DNA of 64,000 nt from Zygosaccharomyces rouxii (taxonomy: Eukaryota > Ascomycota > Saccharomycetes > Saccharomycetales > Saccharomycetaceae). The stretch is from the NCBI RefSeq assembly GCF_000026365.1, contig NC_012991.1:620001-684000 (forward strand). The letters run 5' to 3'. Both the position numbers and the translations under genes were made by a program. The notes under the pieces are model-generated. The model saw only the letters and a list, made by a program, of their open reading frames with translations. It ran no database searches and was not told the origin of the DNA. The stretch's first letter is position 1. Every line of letters starts with the position of its first letter. Below, piece by piece: positions 35,835-44,053 of this stretch.

Positions 35835-37535
35835 ATGCTGAGTTCTAGATTCCGTATTGCGTTGGGTCGTTTGATTCGACCCAGGTTCAATGTTGGTAAT
35901 AATAATATTAGATTAGCTACTTATTCATCTCTATTGAATTTAAGGTTTAAGTCTACATCGTCAAGGGATACTCATCTACCGCCCAAAAGAGATGATAATA
36001 GTACTAGGTTTAAGTTCATTACTGAAAGGGATAGAAGATTAGCACAAGCTACAAGTGTGTATGAAAAATTAAAGATTAACGTCAAGTGGATATTGACTAA
36101 ATCAAGCCGACCATTCAACTCTGATGACATTGGCGCTTTTATATCATGGCTGCTGCTGAGCAACGCTCTAATAATTGCCATTTGGACGACAACATTTGCA
36201 TCTCTAGTGATCTATCTGGTGAATACGGTGTTCGCCCAGGAGTATGTGGCCACGAAAGTGGGTAATTTCCTTACCAGGAACAGTGCATTATCGGTAGTTT
36301 TTGAAAGTGCTATCGTCCCGGATTGGTCGTCTGGTAAGATTACCTTTAACAAGGTGTTTGTATCCAGAAGACCCAAACTATCTCATAGCTTTACCAAGGG
36401 TTCCGTTAAAGAGGCTCTACAGAGGACAGAACTAGCATTGAGTGAAAGGTTACTGGTCTCTAGAGAGGATTTTGACGATGGTAACTATACGCAGTACGAT
36501 TTGACCATTGATCAGGTGGAAATTTCACTAAGCTTTAGCAAATGGTTTAACGGTAAGGGAATCCTTGATGAAGTTTCTCTGCAAGGTCTGAGAGGTGTGG
36601 TAGATAGAACTCATGTGGTGTGGTTACCGAACGACGACCCAAGAAAATACAAGAACACGCATAGGCCTGGTGATTTTGAAATTTCTAAATTCTCCATGAG
36701 TGATGTTCTATTTACGTTGTATCAGCCATCTGGGTTTAGACCCATATTAGTGAGTATTTTCAACTGCCAGTTACCACAGATGAGACAGCATTGGTTGTTC
36801 TACGATTTTCTGAATGCCAACAGTGTCAGTGGAACCTATGATAACTCGATGTTTACCATTCACAGGAAGTTTAATGTGGAAAAGACACCCTTTTCATCGT
36901 CCGATAGTTCGCCCTGGAAAAGAGTTACTCGGCTAAGAGTGGATAATTTAGATGTCGATCATTTGAATGCAGGCATGGATGGGCCTTTTGGATGGATTAC
37001 AGAGGGTAAGGTAGACATGATTGGTGATGTCTTGTTGCCAGACAGAGAGGCAGACGATAGAATGCTGACCGAGATGCTAACAGAAATCGGTGAAAGGTTG
37101 TTTAAGGAAGCCAAAAGAAAGACTATGGCGGTTCCAGGACCCTCGCCTGATGTGGAAGGCATGGACCCTGATAACTACTTTATAATGGATTTCTCATTAA
37201 AATTGCATAACGTCCGTGCCGAAGTGCCACTATTTACACCCGAATTTGGGTATATCAATAACGCTCTCATTAGACCAATTGTCGCATACATCAATTCTAA
37301 GCGTACCTATATCCCAATAAGGTGTCGTGTGGTTAAAAATCTCGAGGATTTTGAAGGATCCTGGACCATTTACGACTCTTTACTGATGAATGATCTAAGT
37401 GCACAAGTCTACGATGCATTTGCAGAATATGTTGCAGACGACAGAGAGAAATCTACTAGACTCAAAAGAGTCACTTTTTGGTCTCTACAAATTGTACTGC
37501 AGGTGATTCTAATGAGTCTGGGAGCAATTGCATGA
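35835..37535 (+). CDS. MDM31: Mitochondrial inner-membrane protein Mdm31
   Basis: A 566-residue protein (S. cerevisiae Mdm31, 579 aa), started at the ATG at 35835 since the upstream extension begins at a TTG. It has a basic N-terminal presequence (MLSSRFRIALGRLIRPRF), one strong membrane segment (about 100-135, ISWLLLSNALIIAIW and following) and a second at the C-terminus (VTFWSLQIVLQVILMSLGAIA). The long intermembrane-space domain resembles the bacterial AsmA/chorein-like lipid-transfer fold. Loss in yeast alters mitochondrial shape, mtDNA stability and cardiolipin/PE balance. The position between EGD2 and NVJ1 (YHR193-195) favours MDM31 over its relative MDM32. Confidence 0.92.
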   Translation: MLSSRFRIALGRLIRPRFNVGNNNIRLATYSSLLNLRFKSTSSRDTHLPPKRDDNSTRFKFITERDRRLAQATSVYEKLKINVKWILTKSSRPFNSDDIGAFISWLLLSNALIIAIWTTTFASLVIYLVNTVFAQEYVATKVGNFLTRNSALSVVFESAIVPDWSSGKITFNKVFVSRRPKLSHSFTKGSVKEALQRTELALSERLLVSREDFDDGNYTQYDLTIDQVEISLSFSKWFNGKGILDEVSLQGLRGVVDRTHVVWLPNDDPRKYKNTHRPGDFEISKFSMSDVLFTLYQPSGFRPILVSIFNCQLPQMRQHWLFYDFLNANSVSGTYDNSMFTIHRKFNVEKTPFSSSDSSPWKRVTRLRVDNLDVDHLNAGMDGPFGWITEGKVDMIGDVLLPDREADDRMLTEMLTEIGERLFKEAKRKTMAVPGPSPDVEGMDPDNYFIMDFSLKLHNVRAEVPLFTPEFGYINNALIRPIVAYINSKRTYIPIRCRVVKNLEDFEGSWTIYDSLLMNDLSAQVYDAFAEYVADDREKSTRLKRVTFWSLQIVLQVILMSLGAIA

Positions 37536-37892
37536 ATTGTAAATAACGTATCATATAAATAATAGCATAATTAACCAAAGCATCATATCACTGATTAAAC
37601 AGCGGCAGAAAAAAAAACTTTTTCCCAACTGATTCTGACCCTCAGGTTTCAAATTTGGTTCACTTATGGACTTCAACCGCCCATGTATTTGTATTATCTT
37701 GGAATGTCCGAAGCTTCGGACACTACCCCGGTTCCTTAGGGCATTGCTAAAAGAGGGCTTTTATCCCTTTAATTCAATAAGAGTGCCTTTTAAGAATACT
37801 ACAACCCATCATCGATTGTGACCATTCCAAGTCCAACATATGGAGCTGGATTGAACCGTACAGGACAGGTCTAACAATTTTATCGTACAGCT
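37536..37892. other. MDM31-NVJ1 intergenic region
   Basis: 357 bp with no gene. Its feature is an 18-bp perfect palindrome at 37705-37722. Confidence 0.6.
37705..37722. promoter_or_regulatory. 18-bp perfect palindrome upstream of NVJ1
   Basis: TGTCCGAAGCTTCGGACA reads the same on both strands. It contains CCG-N6-CGG, an everted pair of Zn2Cys6-factor half-sites, and GAAGCTTC, which fits a minimal heat-shock-factor GAAnnTTC pair. About 170 bp before the NVJ1 ATG. The binding factor is unknown. Confidence 0.55.
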
Positions 37893-38777
37893 ATGGCACG
37901 TCACCCAGTCGTTCACGGAGTTCTGAGCATTAGTGGGACCTTTGGTGCTGCCAAAGGTTTTCAAAAGTTACTACAAAGATATCTAAGTAATGAATGGTTA
38001 TTTGAAAACGAGAAGGATAAGATAAGCCCAACAAGTTTGGTCCCGAGTATATTGGAATCTTCTTCACAAGATTTATCCAACAAGAGTAAAGAATTGGACT
38101 GGACTGGCGTATTATCTTTTGTAGTAGACCAAATTGCTAATGTGGACGTACGTTTAGCAGTGGCCATAGTCGTGCTGGCCGTGATGGGCCCAGTGCTGCC
38201 GTATGCTTTCGGTTATGGTAAGGTCGATGCTGCTAGCACTGAATCGGAGATTATAGCTTCGCATTTGGATCCCGCTCAGAGGGCCCTTTTACAATTCGGT
38301 AAATCAAAGTCAGAACCTGTTTTATTTGGCTATGTATCCATGGAATTGGATGAACTTGAAGAACATGGTAGCTCTGAGCATGTCCTTCACCTGCGAAGAC
38401 AATTGCAATTGGAAGATCAGCATTTTGTTAAGGAATTACGAGATGAAGTAAACATTGCCGAACAACTTGTACAAAGACAGGAATCAAAAGAGTTGGAAAA
38501 GGAAGAGGAGCAAGAAGTGGTGGTAGCACATTCATGTTCACGTTCACATTCAGGTTCACCTCAGGTGGAAGAGAGTGATACTTCCGCAGATGGTAAACCG
38601 AGTTCGTCAACAAGATCGGAGTACACTTTACCCAGTGCCCAAACATCGCCTCTTGATCATAGAGATTCTTGTGTATCCCATTCAAATACCTGCATTCAAC
38701 TCTCACCGATCAAGACCAGCAACTTGGATGCTCAGTTAACTTCAGAACAGGCTTATTCTCAACCTTTCACCTACTAA
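37893..38777 (+). CDS. NVJ1: Nucleus-vacuole junction protein Nvj1
   Basis: A 294-residue protein (321 in S. cerevisiae). N-terminal segment MARHPVVHGVLSISGTFG resembles the lumenal/inner-nuclear end of Nvj1; one membrane span lies about 88-112 (VRLAVAIVVLAVMGPVLPYAF). The clearest signature is the C-terminal tail LSPIKTSNLDAQL...EQAYSQPF, nearly identical to the yeast tail that binds the vacuolar protein Vac8. Between them is a Glu/Ser-rich disordered linker. Nvj1 in the outer nuclear membrane clamps to Vac8, forming junctions used for lipid exchange and piecemeal nuclear autophagy. MDM31-NVJ1-UTP9 order is kept apart from the inserted NMD5. Confidence 0.9.
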   Translation: MARHPVVHGVLSISGTFGAAKGFQKLLQRYLSNEWLFENEKDKISPTSLVPSILESSSQDLSNKSKELDWTGVLSFVVDQIANVDVRLAVAIVVLAVMGPVLPYAFGYGKVDAASTESEIIASHLDPAQRALLQFGKSKSEPVLFGYVSMELDELEEHGSSEHVLHLRRQLQLEDQHFVKELRDEVNIAEQLVQRQESKELEKEEEQEVVVAHSCSRSHSGSPQVEESDTSADGKPSSSTRSEYTLPSAQTSPLDHRDSCVSHSNTCIQLSPIKTSNLDAQLTSEQAYSQPFTY

Positions 38778-38790
38778 CGCTATCATTTAT

Positions 38791-38822
38791 GCGATGAGAC
38801 GTAAGTTGTGACTGAAAAATTC
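38791..38822 (+). promoter_or_regulatory. PAC and RRPE-like motifs upstream of NMD5
   Basis: GCGATGAG (PAC, 38791-38798) is followed by TGAAAAATTC (RRPE-like, 38813-38822), about 125-155 bp before the NMD5 ATG. The pair is typical of ribosome-biogenesis genes (Dot6/Tod6 and Stb3 sites). Confidence 0.6.
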
Positions 38823-38947
38823 CAATCTCATCTCAAAGTTTTACTACGCAAGTTGACAAAAAAAGTGTATAAAGAACCAAGGACATAGGAGGGACGTTTA
38901 TTCGTTATTCTTTTTCGTTTTATCTTTCTTGTTATTATTGTTGAGTT

Positions 38948-41900
38948 ATGGATGTCAACGTACTGTTGCAATGTTTTGCTGGCACCTTAGATCAGAATGC
39001 TCAGGTCAGGAGTCAGGCTGAAGGTCAGTTAAAACAGATTAGTTTTACTCCTGGGTTCTTGGGGGCTACGTTGGATATAATTTCAGCTGAACAGACCCCT
39101 GAAAACGTCAGGTTGTCAGCATCATTGTACTTTAAAAACAAATGCGTCAATGGATGGACAGGTAAGTACAACGGTAAGAATGAATTGTTAGATTATGTGG
39201 TGGATCAAGATGAGAAGCCAGTGATTAAGGATATGTTGATACGAACTCTTATTGTTTGTGTGAAAGTAAGTCCAGGCTCCACTAGGGTTTTAAAGAATGC
39301 CCTAAGTATAATCATATATGAGGAGTACTCTCAAGGAAGATGGGATGACCTTTTGACCCAATCGATTAAACTTTTATCTGGTTCAGATGTAGATGGAGCA
39401 TACGTGGGGCTACTTTGTCTAAGTGGGATCTTCAGAACTTACCGTTGGAAGGAGAACGATTCGAGACAAGGTCTGGAGCTCTTAATCATTCAGTATTTCC
39501 CAGATCTTTTAAAATACGGTGAAACTCAACTTTTGGCCCAAGGTGCCAATCTAAATGATGCCAAATTGGGTGAAATGCTTTTACTCTTGATCAAAATTTA
39601 CAAATTTGTCACTTATTTGGATTTACCGTTTACTTTACAGCGACAAGAATCTTTCATTCCATGGGCAAATTTCTTTGTTGCCATAATCCAACTGCCACTA
39701 CCTGCAGAATTCACGACCTTATACGATAACGAATCTAGAGCTAAAAACCCTTGGGTTAAATGCAAAAAATGGTCATATGCAATCCTTTACAGATTGTACC
39801 AAAGATATGCATCCGATTCATTGACAAGAAAATTTGAATATGAAGAATTTAAACCCTTGTACAGAGATCAATTCTTACCACAGTTATTACAGCTGCTTTT
39901 TCAACAAATTGAACAGTGGGGGGATGGTAGTCTTTGGTTAAGTGATGAATCATTTTACTATATCCTCTGCTTTATCGAACAGACAATCGTTCAGAAGGCC
40001 ACTTGGAAACTGGTTCAACCTTATTACGAAACTCTTTTAGAGCATGTCATATTTCCCTTACTTTGTCCTAACGATGACAAGTTGGAAGTATTTGAAACTG
40101 ATCCCCAAGAATACATCCATAGAAATTTGGAGTTATGGGATGAGAACTATTCCCCTGATTTGGCTGCGGTATCTGTGTTGACCACAGCGGTTACCAAACA
40201 TGGTAAGACTACTTTACAACCCACCATTCAATTTGTAATCGCCACTTTACAAGCTAACTTGGGTAACTCTACAAATTTGAGCAGTGCAGTAAAGATAGAA
40301 TCTGCATTTAGAATTTTCTCCAGCATCATTGATCGTTTGACAACAAAGGACTCACCTTATTTGAATGAATTAGAAACTTTCCTCAATTCTTTTGTATTCC
40401 CCTTTTTTGAATCACCATTTGGATTCCTAAGAACAAGAGTTTGTGAGATCTGCTCTAAATTAGGTACTATAGATTTCCAAAGGGCCACACTTGTCGATAC
40501 CATTTATAAAGGTATCATGTTCTGTATGAATGATACTACAGGTTGCCTTCCGGTACAGCTAATGGCCGCACTTGCGTTGCAAGCATTCATACACGTTCCT
40601 GAATTTCAAACTGCATTGTCATCTTCTGTCTTGCCCACAATGCAAAGACTATTAAATATTTCAAACGAATTCGAATCAGATACTATATCAGGTGTGATGC
40701 AAGATTTTGTGGAACAATTCGCAGATCAATTACAACCATTTGGTGTGGATTTAATGAACACCTTAGTTCAACAGTTTCTAAGACTTGTCATTGAATTACA
40801 CGAAGCGTCTAACGTGGATCCCAATTCATTACTAGACGAGAGCGATATTCCTGATGAAAGTGACAAACAGATGGCTGCCTTAGGTATACTTTCCACAACG
40901 ATTTCCATCCTGTTGTCGTTTGAAAATTCCCCAGAAATGGTTAAAAGTTTGGAACAATCATTTTATCCAGCCGCCGAGTTTATCTTGAAATATGAAGTGG
41001 AAGATTTTTACCATGAATGTTGTGAGTTTGTAGAGAATTCTACTTTCTTACTTAGGAGTATCAGTCCCATTTCGTGGAAAATCTTGGAACTGATTGGTGA
41101 GAGTAATAGAAGTGAAAATAGTATGGTTTCATTTTATTTGGAAGATTGCATCTATGCTCTTAACAACTATTTACTTTACGGTACAGATGAATTGAAGAAA
41201 AATGAATTTTATTCCAAAATCTTATACGAGATTTATGATAGAGCTTCTCGTGATGAAGATAAGGCATTAAGTGACTTCACAACAGTATTCGATCTATCTC
41301 AAAAGATGATACTTTCATTGAACCATCAACTCCCTGAAACATACGGCCATAGAATTATAAATGATGCGGCACAAGCCATCGTGGCCAATCAGGAAGAATT
41401 GAAGAATAACATTGTATTTGGTGTCACCACTTTTAATGTAGTTGTTAGTGGACTAGTGTATTTCCCACAATTGACTTTGGAAATTTTACAAAGTAGTCAA
41501 TGTTTGGAAGTATTCTTTAAAACCTGGTTAGAATTTTACGTGCCTAACGTAAAACGTGTATTTGACATTAAACTATCGATATTGGCTCTATTAAGTCTAA
41601 TGACAGAAATTCCACAACCTACGCTAGACACTTTGTTTGGCGGACCAATTTTTCCTAAGCTAGGTAAAATCTTAATCGGATTAGCCTCAAGATTCCCACA
41701 GGCTCAAAGACTCCTGCAAGAGAAACGTATGGGATTCTCTACTGGGTCTTTCAGCTTAGACGATCTAGAGGACATGAAAAACGATTCTAGCACTTTGAAA
41801 TTTGTCAACGGTGAATCTCTGGATACCGAAGAAGATTTCGAAGACTTAGAAGAGGATTCACTATCAGGATCTCTACTGGATACCATTGATATCTATGCCT

Positions 41901-42013
41901 CCATAAAGCTATTTGCCATTAACCTGAGGAACACAGATCAGCACAAATCTACAACAGTCGTATCGGAAATGACACCTGATGAGCAAGAGACCTTCAAGAA
42001 GATCATATTGTGA
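38948..42013 (+). CDS. NMD5: Importin-beta family karyopherin Nmd5
   Basis: A 1021-residue karyopherin (S. cerevisiae Nmd5/Kap119, 1048 aa). The importin-beta N-terminal domain is visible (about 20-100, AEGQLKQI...NVRLSASLYFKNKCVNGW), followed by HEAT-type helices throughout and an acidic segment near the C-terminus (EEDFEDLEEDSLSG). It carries proteins such as TFIIS and Hog1 into the nucleus. SXM1 is its relative; adjacency to MNS1 (YJR131W-132W), apart from the interleaved chromosome VIII genes, points to NMD5. PAC/RRPE motifs upstream suggest growth-linked expression. Confidence 0.92.
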   Translation: MDVNVLLQCFAGTLDQNAQVRSQAEGQLKQISFTPGFLGATLDIISAEQTPENVRLSASLYFKNKCVNGWTGKYNGKNELLDYVVDQDEKPVIKDMLIRTLIVCVKVSPGSTRVLKNALSIIIYEEYSQGRWDDLLTQSIKLLSGSDVDGAYVGLLCLSGIFRTYRWKENDSRQGLELLIIQYFPDLLKYGETQLLAQGANLNDAKLGEMLLLLIKIYKFVTYLDLPFTLQRQESFIPWANFFVAIIQLPLPAEFTTLYDNESRAKNPWVKCKKWSYAILYRLYQRYASDSLTRKFEYEEFKPLYRDQFLPQLLQLLFQQIEQWGDGSLWLSDESFYYILCFIEQTIVQKATWKLVQPYYETLLEHVIFPLLCPNDDKLEVFETDPQEYIHRNLELWDENYSPDLAAVSVLTTAVTKHGKTTLQPTIQFVIATLQANLGNSTNLSSAVKIESAFRIFSSIIDRLTTKDSPYLNELETFLNSFVFPFFESPFGFLRTRVCEICSKLGTIDFQRATLVDTIYKGIMFCMNDTTGCLPVQLMAALALQAFIHVPEFQTALSSSVLPTMQRLLNISNEFESDTISGVMQDFVEQFADQLQPFGVDLMNTLVQQFLRLVIELHEASNVDPNSLLDESDIPDESDKQMAALGILSTTISILLSFENSPEMVKSLEQSFYPAAEFILKYEVEDFYHECCEFVENSTFLLRSISPISWKILELIGESNRSENSMVSFYLEDCIYALNNYLLYGTDELKKNEFYSKILYEIYDRASRDEDKALSDFTTVFDLSQKMILSLNHQLPETYGHRIINDAAQAIVANQEELKNNIVFGVTTFNVVVSGLVYFPQLTLEILQSSQCLEVFFKTWLEFYVPNVKRVFDIKLSILALLSLMTEIPQPTLDTLFGGPIFPKLGKILIGLASRFPQAQRLLQEKRMGFSTGSFSLDDLEDMKNDSSTLKFVNGESLDTEEDFEDLEEDSLSGSLLDTIDIYASIKLFAINLRNTDQHKSTTVVSEMTPDEQETFKKIIL

Positions 42014-42167
42014 TTGTGAATACCAGTCGTATACGTTATGGGCTCAAGAAAATAGCCGCCAATGGCTTTATAATATTTTTATTTTATAATATTTATATGC
42101 CGCCGTGCTGAGTGAGTAGCTTATTACTTTGAAATTTTTATCATGCCAATTTTTTTTCAATGCTCAT

Positions 42168-42175
42168 CTCATCGC
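42168..42175 (-). promoter_or_regulatory. PAC motif of UTP9
   Basis: CTCATCGC (reverse complement GCGATGAG) sits 109 bp before the ATG chosen for UTP9, with an AAATTTTTA RRPE-like stretch at 42132-42140. Their place inside the longer open frame supports reading 42143-42283 as promoter and leader. Confidence 0.6.
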
Positions 42176-42283
42176 ACAGAGAAAGAGAATAGTGTAACAT
42201 ATACGTACATGCCACTTAGCGATTATTATCAACCGTTGAAAAGGCTTTGGAATCTGCTTCCAATTGATCATTCAATGCCTCAG

Positions 42284-43930
42284 ATGATTCCTTCCATGGA
42301 CATTGTCGCTAGCTTTTCTAGAAACGTTACGCAGTTCGCATTCCAGGCAAATCTTTCGCAAAAAAATGCCATCGATATTTATTCATTAGATCCATCAAAT
42401 GACTACAGTATTAACAGTTCACTGGTCAATCGAGTAGATTACGAGGGGAATGATTTAAAAGCGTCAGAAGTGTTTTTCATAGGATGGTGTACCAGCTCTG
42501 AGGAGAATTCTACCACCAAGACTAAAAGAACTCAAAGCGATGAAAACAGAGTTACTAAAGATGAAAACTTTCTTGTAAATGGGTTTCCAGATGGCAAAAT
42601 TGTTGTCTTTTCGTCTACTGGTAAGCAGATTGTTAACATTATCCAAAATAAGAAACAGATCCTGCATATCGATACAGAAAGTGAGTTCATATGGATTTTA
42701 GATTCTGAGTCTACAGTAAAAAAATTACCATATACTCAGACTAAACCCGTGAAGAGCTTCCAATTGATAGATGGTAGGGATGAAGAAATTACATCATTTA
42801 GAGTTTTACCAAGACAAAAGAAGAACGTTTATTTGGCACTATCCACCAAAGATGCATTATTTATCATTGATCCTACAAATAGTAAACCTAGAACTGTTTT
42901 GAAGCTGGGACTAACTGACTGTAAATACTGCCAACTGTTTTATCAAAATGGCGAAAAATTGGTAGTGACCACTGATGATAGAGTATTGGTTTTCAATGTA
43001 TCCGATGGTGAATTGATTCAAGAATGGAACTTACAAGTAAAAAAATTGAGGATTTTTGGAGACGTAGTATTGGCACTCGATACACAAGGTACTATATCAG
43101 CTTTGAAAATTGGCAATGATCAAAACCTAAGTCAAATTGAGATACCGCAATCCCAAGTGATAGATTTTATCCCATTAAAGGATATTTTATTGATTGCATG
43201 GTTAAACGTGAATGAACCAAATTTTAAAGTAATACCTTTGGAAAAAATAAATAGTGGTGAAAAGATTGTGATTGATGATTTACAAATGGATACTGAAACT
43301 CAAGATTTGGACGGTAAAGTAAATCATCAACTAGATGATGGAAACGGAGGACCCAAATATGAAAAGAAAAAAGTATCTAGAGCTGAACAGGATGAACTTA
43401 GCCAGTCTTTGATCAATTTCTTGGAAAAAAGTGATTCAGAAGGGGTTTTGGAAACAATTTCATCACAAAATTGGACTGAACAAAGAATTAAATCGTTTGT
43501 TGTATTCCATGTGAATAATTATGAAACTGCTAGACTTATATTTGAAGTTATCAGTTCTAATTTTCAAAGAGAAGTTTGGAATAAAGAAAGTTCGCTGGCA
43601 GAATGGTTGAGATGGTTACTTACTTTGAGAGGTGACTCCCTCGACAGCAAACACATGAAGAAAAATACAAAGCACTTAAGATCCACTCTAAAAAATTCTG
43701 GTGAATCATTGCCTACTTTAATCGGTATTCAGGGTAGATTGGAATTGTTAAGGAAACAGGCCCAATTAAGGGAAGATTTGGCCAACTTAAACGTCGCCGA
43801 AGATGATGATAAGGTGGAAACAGTGAATCATGAAAATGCTGCTGTAGTAGGTGATGGTGAAGGTCAAGATGATTCTGTCCAATTTATTAATGGTGAAAGT
43901 GATACTTATGTAGATGCACAGGAGAAATGA
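42284..43930 (+). CDS. UTP9: U3 snoRNP (t-UTP) protein Utp9
   Basis: A 548-residue nucleolar WD-repeat protein (S. cerevisiae Utp9, 575 aa). The frame is open from an ATG at 42143, but MIPSMDIVASFSRNVTQFAFQ aligns with the yeast start MGSSLDLVASF, and a PAC motif lies inside the extra 47 codons, so 42284 is preferred. WD-type beta-propeller blocks include FVNGFPDGKIVVFSS and NIIQNKKQILHIDTES; the C-terminal UTP domain holds LLTLRGDSLDSKHMKKNTK. Utp9 belongs to the UtpA/t-UTP group that links rDNA transcription to early 18S pre-rRNA processing. It follows NVJ1 in YHR order with NMD5 between. Confidence 0.88.
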   Translation: MIPSMDIVASFSRNVTQFAFQANLSQKNAIDIYSLDPSNDYSINSSLVNRVDYEGNDLKASEVFFIGWCTSSEENSTTKTKRTQSDENRVTKDENFLVNGFPDGKIVVFSSTGKQIVNIIQNKKQILHIDTESEFIWILDSESTVKKLPYTQTKPVKSFQLIDGRDEEITSFRVLPRQKKNVYLALSTKDALFIIDPTNSKPRTVLKLGLTDCKYCQLFYQNGEKLVVTTDDRVLVFNVSDGELIQEWNLQVKKLRIFGDVVLALDTQGTISALKIGNDQNLSQIEIPQSQVIDFIPLKDILLIAWLNVNEPNFKVIPLEKINSGEKIVIDDLQMDTETQDLDGKVNHQLDDGNGGPKYEKKKVSRAEQDELSQSLINFLEKSDSEGVLETISSQNWTEQRIKSFVVFHVNNYETARLIFEVISSNFQREVWNKESSLAEWLRWLLTLRGDSLDSKHMKKNTKHLRSTLKNSGESLPTLIGIQGRLELLRKQAQLREDLANLNVAEDDDKVETVNHENAAVVGDGEGQDDSVQFINGESDTYVDAQEK

Positions 43931-44053
43931 ACTAAATATATCCGCCGTAACTATATGGTGATAGAATAGACTGTAAAATAAAACGAGACACATATGAGCA
44001 TTCATGCTCAAGTATTAATTATGTTATGTAATAGATATGTACAAATAACTAAA

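Noticed and set aside
42061..42110. AT-rich stretch as a replication origin (ARS)
   Set aside because: No clear WTTTAYRTTTW match by eye; A/T richness alone is ordinary for yeast intergenic DNA.
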